Of a DNA stretch of 28,884 nucleotides, positions 19,036-26,956 are shown in pieces. A program made the translations under genes and the position numbers. Source of the DNA: JAUREX01 sp044356825 (GTDB lineage: Bacteria > Pseudomonadota > Alphaproteobacteria > Rhodobacterales > Rhodobacteraceae). Each line of letters starts with the position of its first letter. The first letter of the stretch is position 1. The stretch covers positions 1 through 28,884 of the forward strand of contig JBIKVM010000012.1 of the NCBI GenBank assembly GCA_044356825.1, given 5' to 3'. The notes beneath the pieces are model-generated. The model searched no databases and was not told the DNA's origin. It worked only from the letters and a program-made list of their open reading frames with translations.

Positions 19036-19965
19036 TCAGGCTGCAAGATCGCCAAGGCTGATGCCCGATCCGGGCAGGCGCGCCGCGCAATCGGCCGAGC
19101 ATTCCTCCCATGCCGCGGCGCCGGGGCGGGTGAAGACGGCGCGCAGCAAGCGGTTGGTCAGCGCATGGCCCGCGCGCACGCCACTGTAGCGGCCAAGGAT
19201 CGCCCCCCCCGCAAGGGCAAGATCGCCGAGCGCGTCGAGCATCTTGTGGCGGACGGGTTCGTCGCTGCGTCTCAACCCTCCGGGTGAGAGTATCTCACCT
19301 CCGGAAAAGACGACTGCATTTTCATGGCTACCGCCAAGGGCAAGCCCGGCGCTGCGCATCGCCTCGACATCGGACGCGCGGCAGAAGGTGCGCGCATCGG
19401 CAAGTTCGCGCAAGAAACTGCCGTTCGCCATATCGAGTTCGAGCGCCTGCCGCCCGATGGCAGGCTCGGCGAAATCGATCTCGAAGGCGATGGCAAGGCC
19501 GCCGGCGGGTTCAAGGGCGGCGAGGGCCGCGCCCTCGCGCACCTCTATCCGCTCGCGCAGGCGCAGCACGCGCAGCGGCCGGTGCTGAGCACGCAGCCCG
19601 GCCTGCAAGATCGCGCGCGCGAAGGGGCGGGCGCTGCCATCGAGGATCGGCACCTCGGGGCCATCAAGCCTGACAAGGGCATTGTGCACCCCGGTCCCGG
19701 CCAGAGCCGCCATCAGATGCTCGATCGTGCCGACCGAGACGCCGTCGGCGTTCTCGATCCGGGTGCAGAGGCGAGTGTCGGCGACGGCGTGCCAAAGCGC
19801 AGCCACGCGGCCGGACATGGCCTGAGGGATGTCGGTCCGTTCGAACACGATTCCATGATCGGCAGGCGCAGGTTCGATCACCAGCGTCACGGATCGCCCG
19901 CTGTGCAGGCCTACGCCCGAAAAGCGCAAGGAATTGACGAGGGTATGCTGCACGTCCCGGTCCAT
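19036..19965 (-). CDS. lpxC: UDP-3-O-acyl-N-acetylglucosamine deacetylase LpxC
   Basis: The 309-residue zinc enzyme carries out the committed step of lipid A synthesis, so the organism makes lipopolysaccharide. Family motifs: NSLRFSGVGLHSGRSVTL near the start; GTIEHLMAALAGTGVHNA with zinc ligand His83 and general base Glu82; GPEVPILDGSARPF; and RHKMLDALGDLALAG with zinc ligands His240 and Asp244. GHALTN follows with the catalytic His267. Length is typical (about 305). In many alphaproteobacteria lpxC follows ftsZ in the division/cell-wall cluster; here the upstream gene is a lytic transglycosylase instead. The start MDRDVQHTLVNS fits the family. Confidence 0.97.
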   Translation of the reverse strand: MDRDVQHTLVNSLRFSGVGLHSGRSVTLVIEPAPADHGIVFERTDIPQAMSGRVAALWHAVADTRLCTRIENADGVSVGTIEHLMAALAGTGVHNALVRLDGPEVPILDGSARPFARAILQAGLRAQHRPLRVLRLRERIEVREGAALAALEPAGGLAIAFEIDFAEPAIGRQALELDMANGSFLRELADARTFCRASDVEAMRSAGLALGGSHENAVVFSGGEILSPGGLRRSDEPVRHKMLDALGDLALAGGAILGRYSGVRAGHALTNRLLRAVFTRPGAAAWEECSADCAARLPGSGISLGDLAA

Positions 19966-19978
19966 TCAAGGTCAAACC

Positions 19979-20007
19979 TTGCTAGAAGGGGGCGGCGCGC
20001 GGCTCAA
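19979..20007 (-). promoter_or_regulatory. Candidate promoter for lpxC
   Basis: On the minus strand, TTGAGC (20002-20007), a 17-base spacer and TAGCAA (19979-19984) lie in the 77-base gap before lpxC, about 14 bases from its start codon. The match is partial, and a start site here would give a very short leader. Confidence 0.27.
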
Positions 20008-20042
20008 GTCACCTTTTGCAACGGTCGTGAAACAATCCCGCT

Positions 20043-20918
20043 TCACGGGGTCTCGGATGCGGCCCCGCGAGCGAGTTCGGCGCGAAACGCAGCGACTTCC
20101 GCCGTCCGGTGGCGCACGCGCGGCGAGAGGCGGCGCAGGTCGGCCTGCGCGAAATCACGCCAGGTGCGCAAATCGAGGACCGGCGCCCCCCGTTCGTCCG
20201 CGAGGTCGTTCAGCGCCTCGGCGAGAGCATGGACATCATGAACCGGATCTCCCCTCAGGCGCGCGCCGCGCACGAGCGCCCCGCCCTGCCCCGACCGGCC
20301 AGAGAGAATCCCGCCCGGCAGGCCCGTCGGGGTGCCGGTCGCGGGTGCCGCAGCCGCGAGGGCTGTCTGCGATCCGCCCTCTGGCCCTTCGAGGATCAGG
20401 TCGTGGGCCCGCGCGAATGCGGCAAGATACCGCGCGCCCCGCTCGGGGTCCGGCGAGTGGTAGTTACGCACAGCATCCGGCCAGGATCCGTGACGCTCAT
20501 GGAGGTCGATCAGGAAGCGGACGGCGTAGTCGACATTCACAACCGGGTCGAGCATGGACTCGACCGAAGGAAAGTTGGCGCCGTGCCAGTAGTGGTTGAT
20601 CTGCATGCAGCCGACATCGATGTTCGTCCGGCCGCCCGCCGTGGCCTCGCGCAGATAGGCCAGCGCCTCGCCGCGGGTCTCGAAATAGAGGCCCTTGCCC
20701 GCATGATTGAGGGTCCACGGCCAGGCGCGACGCTCGCCGCCCTTGCCGCGCCCGGCCTCGATCCGCGAGATGGCCGGCAGAAGGCCCGCGGGCAGGCCGG
20801 CACGGCGCCCGGCCTCGGCGGCCATAGCCTCGCAATCGGGCACGCCGCCCAAGGCATGCACCCGGTCGGGTGCTGCCAAAAGACCAAGAGCGATGAGGAT
20901 GACCAGAAGCCGGAGCAT
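20043..20918 (-). CDS. Secreted transglycosylase SLT-domain protein
   Basis: The 291-residue protein has a signal peptide (MLRLLVILIALGLLAAPDRVHA, about 22 residues) and then a lysozyme-like SLT domain (about 30-175). The probable catalytic Glu54 is in ISRIEAGRG, followed by INHAG-type WTLNHAGKG, DVGCMQINHYWHG (residues 101-113) and AVRNYHSPDPERG. Such enzymes cleave peptidoglycan glycan strands to anhydro-muropeptides. The C-terminal 120 residues are Ala/Gly-rich and carry no domain I recognise. Small stand-alone SLT proteins of this sort often open the wall for flagella or secretion systems, but no such genes are nearby. It lies 51 bases downstream of dapA and 77 bases upstream of lpxC on the same strand. 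Confidence 0.88.
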   Translation of the reverse strand: MLRLLVILIALGLLAAPDRVHALGGVPDCEAMAAEAGRRAGLPAGLLPAISRIEAGRGKGGERRAWPWTLNHAGKGLYFETRGEALAYLREATAGGRTNIDVGCMQINHYWHGANFPSVESMLDPVVNVDYAVRFLIDLHERHGSWPDAVRNYHSPDPERGARYLAAFARAHDLILEGPEGGSQTALAAAAPATGTPTGLPGGILSGRSGQGGALVRGARLRGDPVHDVHALAEALNDLADERGAPVLDLRTWRDFAQADLRRLSPRVRHRTAEVAAFRAELARGAASETP

Positions 20919-20969
20919 GCACTGGTCACTGCAAGGAGCGCGCCAGATCGCGCGCCCTGGCCGGGTAGA

Positions 20970-21845
20970 TCAGCCGATCAGGCCGGCGTGACGCATCGCG
21001 TCTCGAATGCGAATCCGCGTGCCCTCTGTGACGGGGACGAGGGGCAGCCGAACCTCATCGCTGCAGCGGCCGAGAACCGAAAGCGCGTATTTCGCCCCGG
21101 CCAGCCCCGGCTCAAGGAAGATCGCCTCGTGCAGCGGCATCAGGCGATCCTGATAGTCGAGCGCCTTGCGGTAATCCCCCGCGAGCGTCGCCGCCTGGAA
21201 TTCGGCACAGAGCCGGGGCGCGACGTTGGCCGTGACTGAGATGCAGCCCACCCCGCCATGCGCGTTGAAGCCGAGCGCGGTCGCATCCTCGCCCGAGAGC
21301 TGGATGAAGTCGGCCCCGCAGGTGATGCGCTGTTGGCTCACGCGCTCGAGCTTGCCGGTCGCGTCCTTGACGCCGACGATGCGCGGCAGGCGGGCGAGCC
21401 GCCCCATCGTCTCGGGCGTCATATCGACGACCGAGCGGCCGGGGATGTTGTAGATGATGATCGGCAGGTCCGAGGCGTCGTGCAGCGCGGTGTAATGCGC
21501 GATCATGCCGGCCTGCGTCGGCTTGTTGTAATAGGGCGTGACCACGAGGGCCGCATCCGCGCCCACCTTCGCCGCGTGGCGCACGAGGTCGATCGCCTCG
21601 GCGGTGGCGTTCGAGCCTGCGCCCGCGATCACCGGCACGCGTCCGCGCGCGGCCTTGACGACCGCCTCGACCACGGCCGCGTGTTCGTCATGGCTGAGCG
21701 TCGGGCTCTCGCCGGTCGTTCCCACAGGCACGATGGCCGAGGAGCCTTCGGCGATGTGCCACTCCACCAGCGCGCGCAGCGTGTCGAAATCGACCGCGCC
21801 GTCGCGGAAGGGAGTGACGAGGGCAGGCATCGAGCCCTTGAACAT
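20970..21845 (-). CDS. dapA: 4-hydroxy-tetrahydrodipicolinate synthase
   Basis: The 291-residue DapA condenses pyruvate with aspartate semialdehyde, the first committed step to meso-diaminopimelate (peptidoglycan) and lysine. Motifs: MFKGSMPALVTPFRDG; VPVGTTGESPTLSHDE with Thr43-Thr44; TPYYNKPTQAGM; IIYNIPGRSVVDMT with Tyr132 and Arg137; and the Schiff-base lysine Lys160 in IVGVKDATGK. The start is set by a perfect AGGAGG (minus strand, 21851-21856) 5 bases before this ATG; an in-frame extension to 21923 lacks family similarity. A good promoter lies upstream. Flanking lytic transglycosylase genes on both sides make this a small peptidoglycan-themed neighbourhood. Confidence 0.97.
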   Translation of the reverse strand: MFKGSMPALVTPFRDGAVDFDTLRALVEWHIAEGSSAIVPVGTTGESPTLSHDEHAAVVEAVVKAARGRVPVIAGAGSNATAEAIDLVRHAAKVGADAALVVTPYYNKPTQAGMIAHYTALHDASDLPIIIYNIPGRSVVDMTPETMGRLARLPRIVGVKDATGKLERVSQQRITCGADFIQLSGEDATALGFNAHGGVGCISVTANVAPRLCAEFQAATLAGDYRKALDYQDRLMPLHEAIFLEPGLAGAKYALSVLGRCSDEVRLPLVPVTEGTRIRIRDAMRHAGLIG

Positions 21846-21850
21846 GCGAG

Positions 21851-21902
21851 CCTCCTGACAGACGTGAGATCGGCTTCTAGCCCGGCCGCCGCGCCTTGCC
21901 AA
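21851..21902 (-). promoter_or_regulatory. dapA promoter and consensus ribosome-binding site
   Basis: On the minus strand, -35 TTGGCA (21897-21902, 5 of 6 to TTGACA), a 17-base spacer and -10 TAGAAG (21874-21879, 4 of 6 to TATAAT) are followed by a perfect AGGAGG at 21851-21856, 5 bases before the dapA ATG. This is the best sigma-70-like promoter I see in the window. Confidence 0.5.
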
Positions 21903-21952
21903 TGGGGCGACGACCGCTTGCACCCGGACCCGGGTTTTGGCATCACCACCCC

Positions 21953-23923
21953 ATGCTTTACAGACCGACCCGACGCGACGTCATGTCCCTCGCCGCGCTG
22001 GCAGGGATATCCCTTGCTCTGCCGCGGATGGCCGCGGGACAGGATGCCGAGGCCGAGGCGCTGCGCCGGGCGCTCGCGTTGGCCGCGGACATGAAATGGG
22101 AGCAGGCCCTCGCCACTGCGGAGGGGGCGGGGCAGCTTGGCCGCGATGTCGTGCGCTGGCTCTGGCTGCGCAACGGTGGGGGGCGGCTGCCGGATTACGA
22201 GGATTTCATCGCCCGGCGTGGCGATTGGCCCGGCATGCCCTGGTTGCGGATGAAGGGTGAGGCCGCGGTGGCGCGTTCGGAGACGCCCGAGCGGATCATC
22301 ACCTATTTCAACGCAGGCCCGCCGCAGACTGCCGAAGGCGCGACACGTCTGGTCTGGGCGCTGCAGGCGTCCGGGCAGGGCGCAAGGGCTGCCGAAGTCG
22401 CGGCGACAGCATGGCGCACCCTCGCCTTCACCCCCGAAACCGAGGCGGCGATGATCGCCCTTGTCGGTGACGCGCTCGGCCCCCACCACGCCGCGCGGGC
22501 CGATCACCTGCTCTGGGAGGATCGGGGCGACGAAGCCGGGCGGCTGCTCGGGCTGCTCGAGGGTGGCGCACAGCGCCTGATGCGGGCGCGGATCGGACTG
22601 CAGCAGGATGCCGACGGCGCGAGCGCGCTGATCGACGCGGTGCCCGCTGCGCTCGCGGATGATCCGGGTCTGGCTTTTGCACGCTTCGGCTGGCGGATGC
22701 GGCGCAAGAGGGTTGGCGATGCGGCCGCACTGATCGCAGAGCGGTCGGCGTCGGCCGAAGGTCTCGGGCGCCCTGAAGCGTGGGCCGAGGGGCGGCTCCG
22801 GCTCGCGCGCGAGTTCCTCTCGCAGGGCAGCCCGGGCGAAGCCTATCGCGTGGCGTCGGGGCACCAACTGGCCGAGGGTTCGGAATTCGCGAGCCTCGAG
22901 TTCCTCGCGGGCTTCATCGCGCTGCGCCGTCTGGGCGATCCCGGCCGGGCGCGGCAGCACTTTGAATTGCTCGGGCGCGGTGTGGGAACGCCGATCAGCA
23001 TTTCGCGCGCGCTCTACTGGCAGGGGCGGGCCGCGCGGGCCGCGGGTGATTCCGCCGGGGCCGAGGCGGCGCTGCGCGCCGCGGCGGCGCACCAGACTGC
23101 CTTCTATGGTCAGCTTGCAGCCGAGGATCTGGGCATCCCGCTCGATCCCGCGCTCGCGACGCCGGCGCGGGGGCCCGATCCCTCTGGGGCGGGGTTCCTT
23201 GGCCACCCGGTGATGCGCACCGCAACGCTCCTGCGCGCGGCCGGCGACCTCGCGCTTGCGCGACGCTTCGCGCTGCACCTTGCCGAGGACTTCGGCGCAG
23301 AGGATCTGGGCAGACTCGGCCGTCATGCAGTCGAGACGGGCTGGACCAACCTGGCGGTGCATGTGGGCAAGGCCGCGGCGGCGCAGGGCATCATCCTGCC
23401 CGATCCCTATTTTCCGATCTCGGACGCTCTGCCCTCGGAGTTGCCGGTATCGCGCTCGCTCGTGCTCGCGATCGCTCGGCGCGAGAGCGAATTCGATCCC
23501 GCCGCCGTCAGTCCTGCGGGGGCGCTGGGCCTGATGCAACTCCTGCCCGGAACGGCACAGGAGATGGCGCGCAAAACGGGCCTGCCCTACGAGAAGGGGC
23601 GCCTCACGACCGATCCGGTCTACAATGCTCGCCTCGGCGCGGCCTATCTTGCCGAGTTGATCGAAAGCTACGGGCCGGTCCTGACGCTTGTCTGCGCCGC
23701 CTACAACGCCGGACCATCGCGTGCCGATGCGTGGTTGCGCAGCCTTGGCGATCCGCGTGATCCAGCGGTCGATGTGGTCGACTGGATCGAGTCGGTGCCC
23801 TTCAACGAAACCCGGATGTACATCATGCGCGTCACGGAGTCGCGGGTGATCTACGGGGCGCGCCTCGCAGGCACGTCAGGCCCGATCCGGTTGCGCGAAC
23901 TTCTGACCGGCAGAAGCGACTAA
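21953..23923 (+). CDS. Large Slt-type lytic transglycosylase
   Basis: The 656-residue protein has an export signal (MLYRPTRRDVMSLAALAGIS, processing near AAG-QD at about 30) whose TRRDVMS resembles a twin-arginine motif. A long helical region (about 30-480) follows, like the alpha-superhelix of Slt70. The C-terminal catalytic domain has ARRESEFDPAAVSPAGALG with probable catalytic Glu511, GLMQLLPGTAQEMA (from 526) and AAYNAGPSRADAW (Tyr584), ending with FNETRMYIMRVTESRVIYG. It cleaves peptidoglycan between MurNAc and GlcNAc in the periplasm, for wall turnover. I chose this start because it gives a complete signal peptide; no clear ribosome-binding site precedes it. It diverges from dapA across 107 bases. 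Confidence 0.92.
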   Translation: MLYRPTRRDVMSLAALAGISLALPRMAAGQDAEAEALRRALALAADMKWEQALATAEGAGQLGRDVVRWLWLRNGGGRLPDYEDFIARRGDWPGMPWLRMKGEAAVARSETPERIITYFNAGPPQTAEGATRLVWALQASGQGARAAEVAATAWRTLAFTPETEAAMIALVGDALGPHHAARADHLLWEDRGDEAGRLLGLLEGGAQRLMRARIGLQQDADGASALIDAVPAALADDPGLAFARFGWRMRRKRVGDAAALIAERSASAEGLGRPEAWAEGRLRLAREFLSQGSPGEAYRVASGHQLAEGSEFASLEFLAGFIALRRLGDPGRARQHFELLGRGVGTPISISRALYWQGRAARAAGDSAGAEAALRAAAAHQTAFYGQLAAEDLGIPLDPALATPARGPDPSGAGFLGHPVMRTATLLRAAGDLALARRFALHLAEDFGAEDLGRLGRHAVETGWTNLAVHVGKAAAAQGIILPDPYFPISDALPSELPVSRSLVLAIARRESEFDPAAVSPAGALGLMQLLPGTAQEMARKTGLPYEKGRLTTDPVYNARLGAAYLAELIESYGPVLTLVCAAYNAGPSRADAWLRSLGDPRDPAVDVVDWIESVPFNETRMYIMRVTESRVIYGARLAGTSGPIRLRELLTGRSD

Positions 23924-23997
23924 AACCCGGCGCCCGGGCCGGAATGCTCGGATGGGGGGATTGCTCCAGAGGGGGCAGCACCCTAGGTAAAGCGACC

Positions 23998-24816
23998 ATG
24001 CGCCGATTTGTTCCCTTCGTGAAATTCGCACCCCGTGTGGGTGTCGTCCGCCTGAGCGGCGCGATCGGTGCTGCGGGCCGTCTCGGGCAGGGGTTGAACG
24101 ACGCCGCCCTCAGCCCGGTGATCGAGCGCGCGTTTCGCGCCGGCAAGCCGGCGGCTGTTGCGCTTGTCATCAACTCGCCGGGCGGGTCGGCGGTGCAATC
24201 GTCGCTGATCGCAGCGCGGATGCGGCGCCTCGCAGACGAACTCAAGCTGCCCATCCATGCCTTCGTCGAGGATGCGGCCGCTTCGGGCGGCTACTGGCTG
24301 GCCTGCGCGGCGGATGACATCTGGGTCGATCCGGGGTCGATCGTGGGCTCGATCGGGGTGATCGCTGCGAGCTTCGGGCTGGTCGATCTGATCGGGCGGC
24401 AAGGGATCGAACGGCGCGTCCACACGGCCGGTCGGTCGAAGTCCTTCGCCGATCCGTTCCTGCCTGAAAAGCCCGAGGATACAGATCGTCTGCGCCATCT
24501 GCTCGACGACATCCACGCGGCCTTCATCGCCCATGTCAGGGATCGCCGAGGCGAGCGGCTGGCCGCCGGGCAGGAGCTTTTCGAGGGCGATTTCTGGACC
24601 GGGCGGCGCGCTGTCGAACTTGGTCTTGCCGACGGGATCGGACATCTTGAACCCAAGTTGCGCGAGATCTATGGCGAGAAGGTCCGCCTGATCCACCACG
24701 GTGCACGCCGGCCTTTCCTGCGCCGGCTGAGCCTTGCCGGCGCGATCTCGGATGCGGTGGCGGATCTTCCGCGCCTCGCCGAGGAGCGGGCGCTCTGGGC
24801 AAGGATCGGCCTTTGA
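23998..24816 (+). CDS. S49-family (SppA/SohB-like) serine peptidase
   Basis: The 272-residue protein has the S49 core: VGVVRLSGAIG, VALVINSPGGSAVQSSLI, the nucleophile Ser96 in EDAAASGGYWLACAAD, GSIVGSIGVIAASFG and the catalytic Lys148 in TAGRSKSFADPF. S49 enzymes degrade cleaved signal peptides or membrane-protein fragments. This is a short form with a single catalytic domain and no obvious signal peptide or membrane anchor, so it is probably cytoplasmic or peripheral. I chose the ATG at 23998 (MRRFVPFVKFAPRVG) over an upstream ATG at 23944 that would add an unconserved stretch. One base after the stop the next small gene begins, the head of a four-gene coupled run. A weak promoter-like pair (TTGCTC 23961-23966, TAGGTA 23984-23989) precedes it. 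Confidence 0.92.
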   Translation: MRRFVPFVKFAPRVGVVRLSGAIGAAGRLGQGLNDAALSPVIERAFRAGKPAAVALVINSPGGSAVQSSLIAARMRRLADELKLPIHAFVEDAAASGGYWLACAADDIWVDPGSIVGSIGVIAASFGLVDLIGRQGIERRVHTAGRSKSFADPFLPEKPEDTDRLRHLLDDIHAAFIAHVRDRRGERLAAGQELFEGDFWTGRRAVELGLADGIGHLEPKLREIYGEKVRLIHHGARRPFLRRLSLAGAISDAVADLPRLAEERALWARIGL

Positions 24817-24817
24817 G

Positions 24818-25015
24818 ATGACGAAGATCATCACGGTCTTTCTGGTGCTCATGGCGCTGCTGGCAATCTTCGGCCGGCTGCGGGTGCCGCGGTTGCCACG
24901 ATTTCGGACCGGCCGGACCAAGGCCGCCACCTGCCCGTCCTGCGGGCAACATCAGATCGGACGGGGCCCCTGCCCCTGCGGCGGCGCTCCGCCTGGAACC
25001 AACCTGGAGGGATGA
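24818..25015 (+). CDS. 65-residue membrane-anchored zinc-ribbon-like protein
   Basis: The small gene starts one base after the S49 stop and overlaps the antiporter gene. The N-terminus MTKIITVFLVLMALLAIFGR is a single transmembrane helix or uncleaved anchor. Then comes a basic linker rich in Arg and Pro and a four-cysteine cluster, CPSC (Cys39, Cys42) and CPC (Cys52, Cys54), that looks like a minimal zinc ribbon. I know of no function. The coupling to a peptidase and an ion exchanger argues that it is a real gene, perhaps an accessory factor or metal-sensing partner, but that is inference. Confidence 0.78.
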   Translation: MTKIITVFLVLMALLAIFGRLRVPRLPRFRTGRTKAATCPSCGQHQIGRGPCPCGGAPPGTNLEG

Positions 25016-25953
25016 TGCTTCTTGATATCGTGATGGTCGCGGCGGGTCTCGCGATTCTTGTCTTCTCCGGCGACGCTCTCGTGAAGGGGTCGGTCAACCT
25101 CGCGCTCCGGCTCGGCATCCCGGCGCTTGTCGTGGGCCTCACGGTGGTGGCCTTCGGGACATCGGCGCCCGAACTGATCGTCTCGGTCAAGGCGGCGTGG
25201 GAGGGGCAGGCGGGCATCGCGCTCGGCAATGTCGTCGGCTCGAACATTGTCAATGTCCTGCTGATCCTCGGCTTGCCGGTGCTGTTCGTGACGATCCATT
25301 CGAGCAAGATCGACACGCGGCGCAGCTTCGTCGTGATGATCGCGACGGCGATCTTGTTCATCGTTCTGAGCTTCCTCGGGCCGCTCACCTGGTGGCACGG
25401 TCTGATCCTGCTCGCGGGTCTTGCGCTGATGATCGGCGACAACCTGCGCACGGCGCGCGCCCATCGCGCCGCGAACGAGCCCGAACTTGACGGTGTCCAG
25501 CCCGGCATGGCGCTGTGGAAGCAGATCACGTTCATCGTCGTCGGCATCGTCGGCCTCGGGATCGGGGCGGATCTGCTGGTCGATGGGGCGGTGAACATCG
25601 CGCGCGTCCTCGGCATCAGCGAGACAGTGATCGGGCTGACGCTGGTCGCGATCGGCACGTCGCTGCCCGAGCTGGTGACCTCGATCATCTCGGCGATCCG
25701 CAAGCAGGCCGATGTGGCGATGGGCAACGTGATCGGCTCGAACACCTTCAACATCCTCGGCATCCTCGGGGCGGCCGCGATCGTGGGCGACATGGAAGTG
25801 CCCGCCCAACTCCTGACTTTCGATCTGTGGGTCATGCTGGCGGTGTCGCTCCTGCTCGTGCCCTTCGTGTTCTTCAAGCGCGACATGGGGCGTGCGGTCG
25901 GGGTGGTATTCGTCGCGATCTATGCCGCCTATGCGGTGGCGCTCGTCGCATGA
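25012..25953 (+). CDS. Calcium/sodium antiporter, CaCA family (YrbG-like)
   Basis: The 313-residue inner-membrane protein has about ten hydrophobic helices in two inverted halves, each with the alpha-repeat of the cation/calcium exchanger family. The first half has AFGTSAPELIVS (Glu54) and GNVVGSNIVN (Asn73-Asn78). The second has AIGTSLPELVTS (Glu220) and GNVIGSNTFNILG (Asn239-Asn244). These acidic and Asn residues form the ion sites. It exchanges Ca2+ for Na+ (or H+/K+ variants). The start is ATGATG: the first ATG (25012) overlaps the upstream stop, while the second (25015) is better spaced from GGAGG at 25006-25010. Both give the same protein within one residue. The stop overlaps the next start (ATGA). 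Confidence 0.95.
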   Translation: MMLLDIVMVAAGLAILVFSGDALVKGSVNLALRLGIPALVVGLTVVAFGTSAPELIVSVKAAWEGQAGIALGNVVGSNIVNVLLILGLPVLFVTIHSSKIDTRRSFVVMIATAILFIVLSFLGPLTWWHGLILLAGLALMIGDNLRTARAHRAANEPELDGVQPGMALWKQITFIVVGIVGLGIGADLLVDGAVNIARVLGISETVIGLTLVAIGTSLPELVTSIISAIRKQADVAMGNVIGSNTFNILGILGAAAIVGDMEVPAQLLTFDLWVMLAVSLLLVPFVFFKRDMGRAVGVVFVAIYAAYAVALVA

Positions 25954-26732
25954 GGGGGGCGGCGCTTGTCACCGGCGGGGCGCGGCGGCTGGGGCGGGCG
26001 ATGGCGCTCGCCCTTGCCCGGCGTGGCCATGATGTCGTCGTCCACTACGCGGGCTCGGGCGAGGAGGCCGCCGAGGTGGTGGCCGAGATCGGCGCGCTCG
26101 GCCGGCGGGCAGTGGCGGTGCAGTCCGACCTTCTCGAAGATGCCCGGACGGCAACCCTGATCGCGCGCGCCCGCGAAGCGATCGGGGCGCCGCTGGCGGT
26201 GCTGATCAACAACGCCTCGATCTTCGAATACGACCGTCTCGGCAGCATCACCGCCGACAGCTGGGAGCGGCACATCGCCTCGAACCTGCGCGCGCCCGTG
26301 ATGCTGACGCAGGATTTCGCGGCACAGGCCCCGCAGGCCGAACCGGACGCGCGGGGCGAGCCGGTGGCGCAGGCGCTCGTTATCAACATGATCGACCAGC
26401 GGGTGCTGAAGCTCACGCCCGAGTTCGCCTCCTATACCGTCGCCAAGATGGGGCTCTGGGCCTTCACGCGCACCGCGGCGCAGGCGCTGGCGCCGCATAT
26501 CCGCGTGAACGCGATCGGCCCCGGCCCCACCCTGCGAGGCGGCCGCCAGAGCGAGAGCCACTTCGCCCGCCAGCGCGCCGCCACACTCCTGCAGCGCGGG
26601 GCGAATGAGGATGATATCATTTCGGCACTGGGCTACTTCCTCGACGCCCCGGCCGTCACCGGACAGCTGTTGTGCGTTGATGGCGGGCAGCATCTCAGCT
26701 GGCAGACACCCGATGTTCTCGGGACCGAATAG
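25950..26732 (+). CDS. Pteridine-reductase-like SDR (possible dihydromonapterin/dihydrofolate reductase)
   Basis: The 260-residue short-chain dehydrogenase has two features that point to the pteridine reductase (PTR1/FolM) branch. First, the cofactor motif is TGGARRLG (residues 8-15), TGX3RXG rather than the usual TGX3GXG, a signature for NADPH-using pteridine reductases. Second, the usual catalytic Ser is replaced by Asp149 (in NMIDQRVLKL), 13 residues before the YTVAK Tyr162/Lys166, giving Asp-Tyr-Lys as in PTR1. LINNASIFEYD and GQLLCVDGGQHLSW are also present. It may reduce dihydromonapterin or dihydrofolate; the precise substrate is inferred. The start overlaps the antiporter stop (ATGA). 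I did not assign folM because related SDRs exist. Confidence 0.9.
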   Translation: MRGAALVTGGARRLGRAMALALARRGHDVVVHYAGSGEEAAEVVAEIGALGRRAVAVQSDLLEDARTATLIARAREAIGAPLAVLINNASIFEYDRLGSITADSWERHIASNLRAPVMLTQDFAAQAPQAEPDARGEPVAQALVINMIDQRVLKLTPEFASYTVAKMGLWAFTRTAAQALAPHIRVNAIGPGPTLRGGRQSESHFARQRAATLLQRGANEDDIISALGYFLDAPAVTGQLLCVDGGQHLSWQTPDVLGTE

Positions 26733-26826
26733 GCGGAAATGGTTGCCTCGACCGCAAGTTGTCCACCTTGTGCCGGATACGTCACAAACCCGTCACTAAT
26801 CTGCCATTGATTTCAGGGTTTTGTCG

Positions 26827-26835
26827 TGTGGATAA
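26827..26835 (-). promoter_or_regulatory. Perfect DnaA box
   Basis: TGTGGATAA on the plus strand is the reverse complement of the consensus DnaA box TTATCCACA, with no mismatch. It borders the left side of the AT-rich core. Confidence 0.7.
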
Positions 26836-26869
26836 ATTTCTTTTCAACGATTACATATACTTAAAAAAA

Positions 26870-26886
26870 TGCCTAAAAAATAGGCA
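26870..26886. other. A-loop hairpin in the AT-rich core
   Basis: TGCCTA (26870-26875), loop AAAAA, TAGGCA (26881-26886) is a perfect 6-bp inverted repeat preceded by a run of seven A (26863-26869). Read leftward it has a T-run after the stem, like a minus-strand terminator, yet no minus-strand gene lies to its right in the window. Part of the unwinding region or a terminator are both possible. Confidence 0.4.
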
Positions 26887-26947
26887 AACTCGGAAAGGCC
26901 GCAGGAATCATCGGAAATCCTGCGGGGCGTTGCGGTTTTCGACAGAG

Positions 26948-26956
26948 TTATCCACA
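26948..26956 (+). promoter_or_regulatory. Perfect DnaA box
   Basis: TTATCCACA matches the DnaA consensus exactly and points the opposite way to the box at 26827-26835, 112 bases away. It lies 80 bases before the uvrC start, where it could also affect uvrC transcription. Confidence 0.7.

Noticed and set aside
26861..26875. CtrA binding site (TTAA-N7-TTAA) in the candidate origin
   Set aside because: One TTAA is present at 26861-26864, but the second half-site at the required distance reads CCTA.
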